From contig NW_020653945.1 of NCBI RefSeq assembly GCF_003589595.1, positions 8,246,976-8,310,975 of the forward strand: DNA of 64,000 nucleotides, read 5' to 3'. Under the pieces are notes generated by a model. The model worked only from the letters and a program-made list of their open reading frames with translations, ran no database searches and was not told where the DNA came from. Shown here piece after piece: positions 48,757 through 61,122 of this stretch. The stretch comes from Hyposmocoma kahamanoa (Eukaryota; Arthropoda; Insecta; Lepidoptera; Cosmopterigidae). The translations under genes and the position numbers were made by a program. The stretch's first letter is position 1. Each line of letters starts with the position of its first letter.

Positions 48757-50035
48757 GGGGTTAAAGTATGAAATTGCCGATTTGTACTGAAAATCTAAAT
48801 TGTTTATTTTTTAAATTTTTAACAAATTTATTTAATCAAAATAGTTGCCATTATTATCTATACATTGCTGCCATCTAATGGGAAGGTTATTAATGCCTTT
48901 GCGATAGAACTCCGACGATCTAGACTGCACAAACTGTGTGAAAGCATTTTGTACTGCCTCCTGGGAAGAAAACTTCTTGTCACGTAGATAATTGTCCAAA
49001 TCACGAAAAAAATGGTAGTCCGTTGGAGCAAGGTCTGGTGAATACGGAGGATGACGAATGGTTTCTAACTGCAGTTCCTGAAGGGTCAAAATGGTTTCTC
49101 GTGCTGTGTGAGGTCTCGCGTTGTCGTGGAGCAATAATGGTGAAGATCGATTCATGAGTCGGGGCTGTTTTACTGCTAGTTTTGTCAACATGGTTCGGAG
49201 TTCGGCACAATAGACATCTGCCGTTATTGCTTGACCAGATCGGAGAAAACTATAGTGAATAACACCATGCTGAGACCACCAAACAGTTACCATTACCTTT
49301 TTATTGGTAAGTTTTGCTTTAGGACACTGTTGTGGCATTTGACCTGGGGTCAGCCATTGCATTTTTCTTTTCCGGTTATCATAAAGAATCCACTTTTCAT
49401 CACATGTTACAATTCGATCCAATATTCCTTGATTTCTGTACCGGTTCAACAAGGCAACACAAGTTTCAACACGCGTTTCTTTCTGCAGATCAGTCAAATC
49501 ATGAGGCACCCATTTTTCGTATTTTTTTATTTTATTGATTTGACGCAAGTGAGTCAATATTGTGGGTAAGGTAACGTTAAACCATGCCGCTAATTCCTGG
49601 GTAGTTTGACTAGGATCGGCTTCCACTATCTCTCTTAATTCATCGTTATTCACCTGTGTGGGCGGTCTTCCTCGTGACTCGTTCTTTAAGTCGAAATTTC
49701 CATCACGAAAGCGTTTAAACCAAAATCGCACGGTGCGTTCATTAGTAGACCCCTCTCCAAACGCAGCATTGATATTGCGGGCTGTTTCTGCCGCGTTAGT
49801 TCCGCGTCGGAACTCGTATTCAAAAATCACTCGAATTTTCGCAGTATCCATCTTTCTTGTCTAAATTGAATAACAAAAACAATTGAAAGTCGATATTCAA
49901 ATGTTTCAAATTTAAAAAAAAAAAATCACAGAAACCATTTGAAAAAAGTTTCATTCGAAAACCTCAAACCATGAAGATTCTATGAATATTCAAAGAACCT
50001 ATTGCAATAAAACGGCAATTTCATACTTCAACCCC
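48757..50035 (-). mobile_element. complete mariner element (family B), 1,279 bp, nested
   Basis: Terminal inverted repeats ggggttaaagtatgaaattg / ggggttgaagtatgaaattg (one mismatch in the first 23 bp) with TA on both sides (48755-48756 and 50036-50037). Canonical mariner length. The single ORF spans nearly all of it, on the minus strand. It is inserted in the C-terminal coding end of mariner A copy 2. Confidence 0.93.
48832..49851 (-). CDS. intact mariner transposase (D,D34D)
   Basis: 339 residues, full length for mariner. N-terminal helix-turn-helix pair (EYEFRRGTNAAETARN, ERTVRFWFKRFRDG), then the family-typical WVPHDLT. Catalytic Asp in VTCDEKWI (usual form TGDEKWI), second Asp in LLHDNARPHTA, third in YSPDLAPTDYHFF. 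Thirty-four residues separate the last two, the mariner signature. C-terminal IRWQQCIDNNGNYFD. No stop or frameshift. It would cut and paste the element at TA sites; being uninterrupted in an old, broken host suggests recent arrival. Confidence 0.93.
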   Translation of the reverse strand: MDTAKIRVIFEYEFRRGTNAAETARNINAAFGEGSTNERTVRFWFKRFRDGNFDLKNESRGRPPTQVNNDELREIVEADPSQTTQELAAWFNVTLPTILTHLRQINKIKKYEKWVPHDLTDLQKETRVETCVALLNRYRNQGILDRIVTCDEKWILYDNRKRKMQWLTPGQMPQQCPKAKLTNKKVMVTVWWSQHGVIHYSFLRSGQAITADVYCAELRTMLTKLAVKQPRLMNRSSPLLLHDNARPHTARETILTLQELQLETIRHPPYSPDLAPTDYHFFRDLDNYLRDKKFSSQEAVQNAFTQFVQSRSSEFYRKGINNLPIRWQQCIDNNGNYFD

Positions 50036-51562
50036 TAATATTCTCCTTTAATTTTGATAACATTTATACCACTCCTCCGTGACAATCTCTGAAACAAATT
50101 TTTCATACTCTTCGACAGCGTCTTCAGGTGATAAAAATCGTTGACCGCGTAATTGGTTCTTAATTTTTGGAAATAAATAAAAGTCAAGGTCCCAGGTCGG
50201 GACTGTACGCGTGATGGCATAAATAAAGTCAGCGTTGTTCACCTTCAAAAATTCATTTGTCTGTCTGGCCGTATGAGAACTGGCATTATCGTGGTGCAAG
50301 ATGATACGGTGTTTACGGTTATTTTTACGGAGTACCAATCACCATTCGTGGTACAACGATTTTCCAAAGCAACAGTAGCCACGTGTCCAGTTTTATTAAA
50401 AAAAGAAGCAATCCGCTTAGAGGCACTTGCACGCGCGCCACTTTGGTTGGTTTCGGCTCATCTCGAAAGGTCCAAACGCTCGACTGCTGCTTTGTTTTGG
50501 GATCGTATCTATAAATCCATGTTTCGTCACCTGTTACTATATCCCACACCAAATTTGACGCCCCTTCGTTGAATCTGGTAAGCATGGCATTGCACCAAGT
50601 GACGCGATCCGTCTTTTGAGCCTCAGTCAAATTGTGTTGGATCCACCGAGAGCACAGCTTTTTCACACCCAAATGTTTGTGTAGTATTGATTGTATTTTT
50701 TTTATTTTTTTTTATGTTAACTAGTAGGCAAACGAGCAGACAAGCCACATGCCTATGCCTGAATCTCATGGTATGTGACATGCCTGTCTGTTTTGATCAT
50801 ACGGCGCACAGCATCGATGTTTTTGTTGTTCACAGCAGTGGACGGGCGACCATCACGAAATTCGTCACTGAGATTCACACGACCGCGTTTGAATTCTGCG
50901 AACCAGCTATAAATAGTCGTCTTGCGTGGTGCTTTATCGCCAAAAGCAGTTTGAAGCCGAGCGAAGCTCCGCTGAGCTGTTAAGTTACACTTAAAGTCGT
51001 AGAAAATCATACTACGAAAATTTTAACGAGTTAAATTCATGGTGATGTAGACAAACAATTTCTAAAATGTGGCGTCTATGTAAAAACAAGTGACAGTCAG
51101 ATGAAACAAACTGTATCTACAGCCAAAGAGTTCCATTTTCAAATGTTGTAATTACTTTTTAAATATTGTTTATGTAAGTGGCCAGTTCCGGAAACTTACA
51201 GTGCGCTTTATGTAAATACTCCAAACACCTTTACATAGGCCTTAGTTTGAATAACGAAATTATTCTCGTAGCGTACTTATTCTCTTTCGCTATATAATCA
51301 CATAGGACTTTGTTCTTCGGATGATTCCATATATATATATATACGTCATTTGCGAACTGATTTTGGTGATTTTTTGTCGGAAAGAAGGTGCCTCAGTAGT
51401 GGTCGCATTTAAATTTGAAGAAATCATTCCACCTCTAAGGGTGGAAAATTAGGATGTGAATAACTTTTGATGTTTGGGTGTTTTTTATTTTTTTCCATCC
51501 TCTAAGGTTTTTTGGTACTCTCTACTGAGATTATATTTATCCATCTTCTAAGGGTTATTATT

Positions 51563-51790
51563 AACTGCCTCCGTGGCCGAACGGTTACCATGCCGGACTG
51601 CCATGCAGAGGTCCCAGGTTCGATTCCCGGGCCGGGAGAAATATTTGTATGGCCTACATTTATTTCTCTCGTGAGTTTGGGTGTAATTTGTGGTTGTCTA
51701 TGTGTGTGTCCATGGCACCCGCGACACAGGGTTTCCCTAGTGCGGGGCTATGTTGAGTGTGAGCGTTATTATTATTATTATTATTATTAC
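51563..51790 (+). repeat. family A tRNA-derived SINE, copy 3
   Basis: Full-length copy with head ctgcctccgtggccgaacgg, B box GGTTCGATTCCCGGG and body ending tgttgagtgtgagcg. Finishes in an (ATT)n tail at 51764-51787. Confidence 0.8.
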
Positions 51791-53949
51791 TACTCCTCAT
51801 ATTTTCCTGATTCAACGGAAACGGGTCAGTAGCAATGAATCATTAATTTGCCAAAAATAAATTATTGTATTCGCTCTATTCGCAACTTGTATCTAAAGAA
51901 TTACATGACTTTTAGTATACTTGCTTGACTTCTAAGCGAATGCAATAGGAACCGACACGAAAAGAAATGAATAACGCTAAAATTTTAAATTTAGAAGGTT
52001 TGAGATTTAATTTGAAAACGTTTCGAATTTTATTCTTACAGTAAAAACTCTTTTGTACTTTAACACCTTAACATTGTTTTTCTAAAGAATAGGTAACGAT
52101 TTCATTACGCTGAGACATTGGAGCAATATTATAACTGTGTAGGTAGGTACACGAATATAATTATGGAAAAGGTAATACACAAGCCAATTCAAGAGCAATA
52201 AAGTTTTTAGGTATAGATGATGTTAAGCATTAAGTGACCACGCCCAGTCGGCGCAGAGACAAAAAGTATCCATTATTACAATTTAATGAAGAGAGAAACC
52301 CATTAGGCACGTGTTGATTAAATCGTCGGCTCACTTGTCAGGTCCTTGCCCTTATTCTTGTTGAATGTCATTCGCTATATAATATTTTCCGACTTAAATC
52401 AGTGCTATAAATCATTAGAAGAAATTATTGAAATAATGAAGATTGACATGGGAGAATAAAAGACGAGTGTACCCACTCTTCTAATTCACTGGCATGTAGA
52501 GTTAACTTTAATGTCTTATACTGAAAATGTATTATTTGGTAGAGCAGGTGCATTCTTCCATTATCTTAAATAATAATTACGAAAATTGTCCATTCATTAT
52601 ATAGCGTACGTGTAATACTAAAATAAACATTAAGAAAAGTGCCTAAAGCTCCAAGCAATACACGTGGGGGCATTGTGGATCGGTGACACTACAGATTAAC
52701 TTCTTGATGCCCGCGCGGTCATCTTTGGGCCTTAGGCGCCTAATCGCACCGACACCATTCTGATTATGTGTGATTGTTGTATCAATCATTTCCCCTATCA
52801 AATTATTCAGTGGCCGGTAATTGTATCGCTTGTCCGCTCCGTTGTAATGGCGGCGGAAACATGCGGCCGCACTTAGTCTCGGTTTGTTACTCGATGGATT
52901 GTAATTCATATGCTATTACTGACGAAATTAGAGAGAAATTGTCTTCGTCATACATTTTGTGATGAGCTACATATGTACGTTGCACTGTAATGGGTGATGG
53001 TGTCCTCAGACGTTTGTGATTGTAATTGTGCCTATGAATTCTACAAAACCTGACTCCTACTCAGATGCTCAGAAGTAAGGAAATTCCCTTTTACAAAGAA
53101 AGGAAAAACTTTTTATTACAATATATTTTGCGGACACTAGTTCGATACACCAAGTACCAAGTATAGTATAGTTTAATAATTTTACCTGCTAAGTATTTGT
53201 AATAATAAGTTTATTGAATATCACTATGTTTTACTACCATGATACCCAATTATTTATTCTGAATTTACTCCACTAGTTTGTTATAATTATTAACACAAAG
53301 AACAAACACTAAAACAAAATTCCTACTATCCGGTTGGATTTATCAGTATTTTACAAATCAAATTAAATGTGTGCAATTCATAAGCACATTTTCAATATAA
53401 GAAACTTGGCAACATTCTAATAGTTCCGTAGTTTACTCAAACTCTGCTAAAATCACGTTAATATTGCAAGCACCATAAATTGACCCGTTTAGGTATAATA
53501 AACTTCTATGAGGCGGCTAGGTTGGCGGGAGATTGTAAATCATTAAACAGCATATTTCCCTTATCGCGGCGAGCCTTTAACCGCCTCCATTAACTATGCA
53601 AATCCGATGAATTTACGTGGATCGCTAAACGTTGACACAGTACAATGAGGTAACAGTAAGATACTTGATCGTAGACGAAGATAGATTGCAAATGTAAGGG
53701 TGTAGAGATTGGTAGTAAGTAAGTCAACTCTACATTTCAAAGCCGTTTTTTATTTTGATTAAATATCGTCAAGAGCACAAGTAAGAGGTGTAGAGTTGAA
53801 TGTGTCAACCTTGACGTGTTCTTGGTCATGTACGAGTAAGCACTATACTGTAGTTAGGTATTGCAACTGTCACTTTTTAATTTCAAAATGTAACACCTGT
53901 AAAAACGACGTAAGGATTTACTATGGGGCCTAGCATCAGTAGAGCTATT

Positions 53950-54185
53950 TGTGAAAGAGTTGGCCCAAGGAAGTACTGCTACCTTAGCATTAACGTGTTC
54001 CAGTTATGATGGGCACGGGTATTGATAGAAATTACAGGCATATGGGAAATGCCAGCTTCTGTTTCAGGGTGACGAGTGCAGTGGCAGTGTTCCTCAGATC
54101 TTTGTGATTTCAAGCTGAGTTGCACTGCTGTTATTGTTATAGTAGTAAGTTCACAACTTGTTCGTCCCTTCACTTCGTATCATAA
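53950..54185 (+). repeat. family B repeat, copy
   Basis: gtgaaagagttggcccaagg, gaaattacaggcatatggga, ctgtttcagggtgac and caacttgttcgtcccttcac follow the family B order. Diverged. Confidence 0.6.
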
Positions 54186-54769
54186 AAAAAATTATACGCA
54201 TCCAATAACTGTGGCCCACCGTACTACAAGAGTTTTTCTGTTCAACACGGAAGTCTCTTTTCAAGAATTCACCACACCATATAACTTTTAATTACCAAAA
54301 ATAAGCTCGTTCTCAATAACAAGACTTATTAAATCACTCCCCTTGTTCTTCATTACAGTCGAAAAAACGCGCTATAATTCATTGATAAACAGTGTTAATT
54401 AGAAACTAGTGCGAGACAGGTACAAGGGACTCGAATTAGCCGGGCAGAGAAATGGTTAGGTAGATGTAATTATACAGTTGTCTAATTTAATTGGCAATCG
54501 GTAGGTTCCCAGGGGGAGTAGAGAGTCGCCCCCAGTCGAATTTTCCCAGCTATTAGAGCTTGGTAATTGCAGGTGTGTGCTATAAGCGGCTCAATCACGC
54601 CACCAACGTGCAGCTGTACTTATACTATTGACTCGTGGTTTTAAAAATGACTTATTGGTTGTGAAATTTGTTATTCGCGTAGATTGATAAAGTAGATGTT
54701 ATCTATTATCATATATGGAAAGCGATAGCAGATATCTTTTGTTTTATTGTTTAAAATGCAAATTTGCTG

Positions 54770-54930
54770 TCATCGTCAACATTATCAACCCAATTATGCG
54801 TCCCACAGCTGAGCGCTTTAGGCCATAGTCCGGTACGCTGGCCCAACCTTACACGTTTTCCGAGGATTGCGAAATTGGCAAACCTTCTTCAACGTGCAGG
54901 TATCATCATGATGGTTTCCTTCACTGCAAA
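54770..54930 (-). repeat. family D SINE fragment (inverted)
   Basis: aggccatagtccggtacgct, acacgttttccgaggattgc and atggtttccttcactgcaaa are the inverse of the body of the SINE at 45848-46135 and its family. Confidence 0.55.
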
Positions 54931-54984
54931 TAATAGTAAATACAGTTTCGATCGTTCGTCTGGTGGTAAGCGCTAAGGCTACTC

Positions 54985-55160
54985 ATAACAGTTGCAGGGC
55001 CGTTCAAAGCTTTATATTGCGAAGATCTGAGGGCCACTGCCAATGCGCCAGTTACCCTGAGACATAAAGTTAACAAGTCTTATGTGCCTGTAATATCACC
55101 AGAGGTATTCAAAGCCGGAACGTAGTAATGCTCCCATAGAAATAGGTATGGATTTGATGG
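54985..55160 (-). repeat. family B repeat, partial inverted copy
   Basis: Plus-strand accctgagacataaagttaa and cctgtaatatcaccagaggt are the inverse of the core of the other copies. Confidence 0.55.
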
Positions 55161-56042
55161 GTAAGTATTAGAGACTTTCGTATTCCATGAATAGGATGAT
55201 GAATTTTCTTAATATATTCAATTGGAATTTGAATTTGGAAGGAAATTGTAGAAAACTTTCATTAATATCGCATTTGAAGCCATTATGATGACGATATGGG
55301 CTCCGTTGACGACGTCTAATTACAATGATTATGTTCTAAGTCGGGCATACTGGCCGGTAATTGAAAAACTTTTTCATCGATAGTCGGCAAACATTCGAAA
55401 ATTACGCTCTCTCCCACATTTCGTCAGTCGACTGATTTCTATCGAGTTTGTTTAGCGGTTATTACGATTTCAACTTTTAATAATGAGTCGGTCGTGCCCT
55501 GTTTTCACATAATAACTCGCTGAAACTGTAATTTAAAACTTACAAAGTTTTTACTTGTATTTTTATTATTCGTAGAACCTAATTTCTTAGTTACTTTTCT
55601 ACGTAACTGTTGTTTGAAATTAACCTCTAGTAGTAATTTACATACAGATAATGCTTCAATTACTTATACATTATAAATAATTCTATGACGTGTGTCTATA
55701 TTTTAATAACCTTGACCACCGCCAAGAGTTACTGTTACATGCATAACAAAATAATTTGAAAGCATCAAACATAAAATTCGACCAAAGATTAGGAGCAAAA
55801 AGAATAGCCATTAAGCCAATACCAATAGCAATCAAGCACTTGAGTCGAGCGCGTTTTAACTTTTTGAAAGTGCAACACTTTCCCAGCGCAGGAGTGCCCT
55901 TGCGCGCGTTTAGACAAATGAACAGCGTTGCACCCTCCATGGCACACGCCATTCTACGTGGATATAGAGATATGGAATAACTGGGCGTACTTGAACTTTT
56001 ATATAATTTTGGAGCATATCTGTTAAGTTACAGATAAATATT

Positions 56043-56165
56043 AACTGCCTCTGTGGCCGAAAGGCTGTGGCAGCCCGGTACGGTAACCTGCGGGTGCCAC
56101 GCGTAGGTCCCGGGTTCGATTCCCAGGCCGGGAGAAATATTTGTATGTCCTACATTTACCTCTCT
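56043..56165 (+). repeat. family A SINE, truncated copy 4
   Basis: Head ctgcctctgtggccgaaagg and B box GGTTCGATTCCCAGG. It carries an insertion in the anticodon-arm region and stops after atttgtatgtcctacattta. Confidence 0.65.
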
Positions 56166-56544
56166 GGTTATAAATGGATAACTAAATATAATGTGTAAAT
56201 AAAAACACATATTTGTGCAAATAAAAAACACACATTCGCAATAATGTCCATTCAAATTGTTTTTTCTCAATTCCACCAAATTTTGTTTTACGACAGTACT
56301 TATTTGGTTTCAAGTACTATATTGCGATTAATTTTCAGACTGCAGTTCAGTTGAATTTTATATTGCTATGTCGGGTGGGTGGGTGTCTTGGGTGTCATCA
56401 ATGAAATAATTAATTTTAATATATTTTAACGTTCATTTGAGAAGATTAATAAGTCTCTCACAGGAGTCGCTTACGGTGATAGAAATCGAAAAAACTCGAT
56501 ACAAAAGGTCTGTGATATACAGAGAGAAATTCGTAAAGTCTGCT

Positions 56545-56655
56545 TACTTGATCAGTTGCACAGTTAGTAGAGCGGAGGCCCTAGTTTGTCATGACGCCGA
56601 TTCGAGTCCTCTCAGATCGAAGGATTTTTTCTGTGTGTTCGATCTTTGAATAAAT
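56545..56655 (+). repeat. tRNA-derived SINE
   Basis: cagttagtagagcggaggcc and cgattcgagtcctctcagat mark A and B box regions. The tail tgtgttcgatctttgaataa matches the other elements of this type. Confidence 0.5.
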
Positions 56656-57572
56656 CATTATAACAGATTCGAATTAGCTCAAAAATAATTCGCACACTGT
56701 TGCTGTGCTGTTGCTCCGACTACCGAAACAACAAGAAACATTATTGGTCACTTTATTTAATGTGCACCCGAGTGTTGGTTTTGTTTATTTATTTAATGTT
56801 CCTTTAGTCAATTGTGTATTATTATAAATTTACTCCTTACGTCTAAGAGACAAAATTATCTCGAGAATTTATACAAGGTAACGTGCGTATCTAGCAAAAC
56901 CTACCTCTACATAATAACAACCACAAGGCCTGCCGCAAAATGGCGGAACTAGTAGACACAATAAATCAATTGGAGTGGGTGGTTGACTTTTCACTCGAAT
57001 GTGTGGTTAATTGTAACCGAAATGACTGTTGATCGAGCCGCACTTAATTTGAGTGGTGCTTATACTCGGCAGGGGTCGTTTTATAGGGTGGCATATAAAC
57101 GTAATGGTACGCTGTTTTCGTGATTACTTTGATATTTGTTCTAATTTCTCTAACGGAACTGGTGAGGTTATAAGCCCTATTTTATTGCCAATTCGAAATT
57201 GTACGTGGGAATGAGTATAATATATAGGTTTAATTTTTCAATTAGGAATACATACAATAAAGCTTATGAGTGCGGATTTATAGTATCCATGGAGTTTACA
57301 AACACTTATACTGAGAAAAAATATCTATAAAAAATATATATAAAATATTTTTTTATAAGTCAAGGTATATACCCAGTGACGTATATTTTCAGTAAAAGAA
57401 ATTCGAAACAAATGGTGCATATTATTATATAAGTTAAAGAGCCAATGAGACGATACATCCTAACAAGCGACTTCTAAAAATCAAACTAGAGCTATATACT
57501 TAGTTTCTAAGCCCTAACTTTTATAAAATAAACAAATGTCATTATAAATAACCACGTGTGTCTTCATTACAT

Positions 57573-60500
57573 TTATTCTTCAATCCAGTAGTCCTTGACG
57601 ATCTGAGCGAGGCGTTCATCAAGCTTGGCGCCCGGTGCTTGCGGCTGCTTGCCCAGCAGGAAGACGAAGTTCTCGTGACAGTCCATCATGGCCAAGTGTT
57701 CAGATACACTTTTCAGACGCATCGGATATCGATGGAAGATGCTTGGTTCTAGTTTAGCTGGAAAATGATAATACGAATGCGAGATATACAACTTCCTTGC
57801 ATTATGACTCGATTATTAGGTTGAGTAAAGCCATGCTTTGGTGACTTGCCATAAGTGTAGAGATCTTATCGCTGAATAGTTATTCCTTCTAGGTAACCTT
57901 GGCATTAAGACGAACCTCTAATAGACTAGAAGTAAAAGTGACGGTCGTACTGTTTATTTATTGCGTCGGATTTCTATTATGTTGAAGAATTAGACACTGA
58001 TTTGCATCGTCAACTTTTCAGCCGTTAGACGAATACCGTTGACCCTGACATAGGTGTAACCTAGCCTTAGTGAAATGAGAATGTAGAACGCTTGGTCCAC
58101 AAGATTTATTGTAAGGGATGATAAAAGAGGAAAAGGGCCTATATAACTATGTAATTTTAAAAAGTTTATGGGCACGTCATCTTGTTTAAAGAATTTTGAT
58201 GATAGTCACGGCGGGTAGAACCAACGTAAGAATAGTGAAGGAAATGCGAATTCCAGAACGATTCAAAATTTCAAAACTAAGTAGCCAGGAACCAGAAGAC
58301 AGTATGAGGAAAAGGCGCGATGACGATAAAGGAGGTCAGTATCGTCACATAGGTCTCCCTCAAAGATTGCCACAACGACCGGCCTTCCGCTGCTTGCAAC
58401 CATCGCCAGATCATCGGTCCACACTGCCCATGTTGCGTTTATCGGTACGCTGTTGCCAGTCGAAAACTTACTATATTGAGAAGTTTGTGAAAACTATATT
58501 AGCTACGTTCATACCAGTGGGTGAAGGCATATCCAAAGTTTTGTAAAATCCAACTCCGTCCTGTTTCTCGAGATAGTACAAGTGAGCTCTGTCTTGGGTG
58601 TTATTTGTGCATGGTATCTGCATCTTAAGTGTCACAGCATGCCACTTCATATCCGGAATGTATTTGCCGACGTTACTTTCCAGGTGTTTTTGCTCCTAGA
58701 ATTAAGTGGCAATGGAAACAGACAATAATTTAATAATAATATATAATAATATAATATATAGATTGTACAAGAAGTGCATAAAAAGCGTCTTTGTACCCGA
58801 GACGAGTATATGGATACTTAAGTCAAGAGGAAAATGGGTTTTATGAACGAGTTATACGCTTACTCTTTTCACTTCGATTGCGAGGAAATTAAACAGCAAT
58901 ATTACAAATAAACGATTATTCCGAGAAAGTATTCACTTGTTTTTCGACCCTCCAACGCATGAAATTTTCATACATGTTAAGATAAAGTTGCTTAGATTTC
59001 GGCGGCAATATCTGCTCAATGACGTTTTTCGCATTCCTTTCCATTAAAGACTTGGTGTGAGTGTAATTTTCTCTTCACTTGACGATATTATTCGCGTAAA
59101 TTGTAGAACAATTTTGAATTGCAACACAACTATTGCCAAGAAAAATAAGAACTTCCCGCCAGTGTTACTACTCTTTTTTTCTACACGTGACTCATAGGTC
59201 ACGTGTAGAAAACGTGTGCTAGCTTTTATTTTTTATAACTTATTACAATTACTATTGCCTACTTTTTCAATTTTGTAATATAACACGGATTAAAAAAATA
59301 AAAGTAAAACTTTATTTTATAAAGTTCTATTGTGCGTGGCTGTTGGCGCAGGCGTCTTTGTCTCGGTCTTAAACGACGATTTTATTTTATGCCCTAGAGC
59401 ATAAAATCCTATTCTATGCAGCCTACACCCAGCGAACTTTAAGAGCATGAGAAGTGAAAATTATATTTATTAATTATTTATTAATACAAAGATCGAACAG
59501 AAAGAAAAATTCATTCCATCTAACTGTATGCCAGTCTAGAGCAACAGCTCTACCTTCTATATCTACCAACTTTACTTTGTTGTTGCTCTTGGAAATCACG
59601 GTATTGTAGTTCGTGAGCTTAAGGATAAAAATGAAATACTTAGATTAATTTAAATTGTACTGATTTAAATTTCTACCGAACTATTTGCTGCTAATACGCG
59701 GAATTTTCGGATATAAACCACGTGGAATGAAATGTGCTCGAAATTATACTTTTTATAGTTTAGAAGTATAATTAATTATTGAATTTACCTTTTCGTCTAC
59801 AGCAGAGAACTGCATGCACTTAGCGTCTTTGCTACCTTTACCGATTTCGGGTCCATGAAGGTGCCAAGTGCCGATTGCATCATGCTCTTTGAATTCTGCA
59901 TTTTTGGAGAAATCGTTGCAGGTAGGTTTCTTCACCTTACCGGCAATGGTGCATGGTAGAGCAAATGCTGCAAATGATAAAAAGGAACTTACCTTATTTT
60001 TATTTGTTAAATCTTTTTCTGTCATATCTTTTGAAACAAATTGCGATTTAAATATTTGGTCGTATAAAAGTCATCGGGTTTTTGTTGCAACTAAAAGTAC
60101 ACTATCTATATGTAATTACAGTGGCAAATGCGTTGCAGTCGCAGGTATACATAGTCAAAGTCAAAGTCAAATAATGATTTATTCCATAGGTAAATTTTTA
60201 CACTTGAAAACGTCATTTTTTAAGCTACTGCTTGCTCACTTCGCTGACCTCCCCGAGAAGAACGAGCAAGAAACTCTAGGGATTGCTCTTTTCAAATAAA
60301 CTTAAATGCTATATAATTTTTTTGAGTCATATCTGTGTGAAATCTAGACTTATGTTTTCTTTCCATACATCTTTATCTAATACGTAGTCTACAATTTTGT
60401 AATATGACTTTTTAATAAAATACTTTAAGTAATGTAAGTTTTAAACTTAGGAAATGGTAATCTTAATATATATGTATGCTCCGGAATCTTATTGTAAAAA

Positions 60501-61122
60501 AGTATAAAAGAATCAAACGATTGTTAGTTAAACGAAATCGTGGCACTATGACTTAGTTCTACAGTTAATATTATGGATATCTTATTTCTTAACGCAATTA
60601 TTTATATTTTACGGGCATACAAAATATTTGAGTAAATTTACTGTGATACCACAGTCATGATACCAGTCTCCTTAAACTTTTCTCTGAGAAAATCTGAACG
60701 CGTACCTTTAGTAGGCACTATCTTTAAAGACAATATCTCTAAAAAGCCAAGGAATATTGGTATATATGATTGTGGCATCTTTACGAGCGAAATGACATAA
60801 TTAAATTGATGTTCAATGTATTAATACTATTTTGGTAGAAAGTGCTACTTTATAGTATTTATGTTTTAAATTAGTATCAAGTAAAGTTATGCATGAAAGT
60901 AAATATATTACGATGACGACATAATAAGATAATTATTAATGTTTTAATATAGGCCTTAAAATATGACGTCTTAGGTCGTAAGTATAGTAGTATAGCACAT
61001 TTCTCAGTTTAAAAACTATGTTAGAAAGTTGTCGTTTTTAAAAATAAAAGTAAAAAGGAAGTAAATATTCAAATGAAAGCATTGTAAGTACCTAAAGTCA
61101 GAAGAATGATCGTCGGCGACAT
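57573..61122 (-). CDS. secreted lipocalin, five exons
   Basis: Exons 61122-61092, 59967-59789, 58695-58515, 58423 to about 58325, and 57757-57573 give about 224 residues. The start MSPTIILLTLAFALPC is a signal peptide; the longer upstream frame at 61204 is not the start. The lipocalin GxW motif is IGTWHLHG (residues 42-49). Cys lie at 16, 27, 61, 99, 156 and 190, enough for the two or three disulphides usual in insect lipocalins. The protein ends ERLAQIVKDYWIEE-stop, with AATAAA overlapping the stop. Lipocalins carry small hydrophobic ligands (pigments, lipids); the ligand cannot be read here. The exon 4 donor is uncertain: C|GTCATC at 58325 or T|GTGACG at 58349 both keep the frame. The exon 4 acceptor lacks a pyrimidine tract. 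Confidence 0.75.
59490..59570 (-). repeat. tRNA-SINE fragment in lipocalin intron
   Basis: Inverse of a tail with gttcgatctttgtatt and part of the head (ggtagagctgttgctctaga on the minus strand). Degenerate. Confidence 0.35.
60140..60540 (-). mobile_element. CR1/Jockey-like LINE 3' end (inverted)
   Basis: The plus strand starts at 60150 with gtcaaagtcaaagtcaaata, the inverse of the TTTGAC tail. It shares with 14345-14880 the inverse of gaaaagagcaatccttagag and ttcttgctcgttcttctc, and further in the PRFRL-coding end. Located in lipocalin intron 1. Confidence 0.6.

Larger units (their letters stand above)
48672..51210 (-). mobile_element. decayed mariner, family A copy 2, containing another mariner
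   Basis: Ends: ggcgcactataagtttccgg at the left and ccggaaacttacagtgcgc at the right, the same terminal repeats as copy 1. On the minus strand it encodes [37 protein letters not shown] and [18 protein letters not shown] in several frames. Frameshifts, an internal loss near the C-terminus (around 50040-50060) and a small poly-T-containing insertion near 50695-50745 disable it. Host of mariner B. Confidence 0.87.
48519..51327. mobile_element. MITE copy 2, split by mariner insertion
   Basis: Left part 48519-48671 (cgactcatccgtagaacaaa ...) and right part 51211-51327 (... tttgttcttcggatgattcc) are together colinear with the inverse of the MITE at 47688-47945. The break falls at a gatatgta sequence where a mariner A element sits. 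Confidence 0.78.
51800..57570. other. gene-poor stretch before the lipocalin
   Basis: No protein-coding gene could be supported in about 5.8 kb. It contains two family B repeats, a family D SINE fragment (54770-54930), a truncated family A SINE (56043-56165) and a tRNA-SINE (56545-56655). A 75-codon open frame at 55756-55980 (plus) resembles nothing I recognise. Confidence 0.55.

Noticed and set aside
55756..55980. 75-residue plus-strand ORF ending RGYRDME
   Set aside because: No recognisable domain or splice context; the opposite strand has an equally long frame. Left unannotated as a gene.
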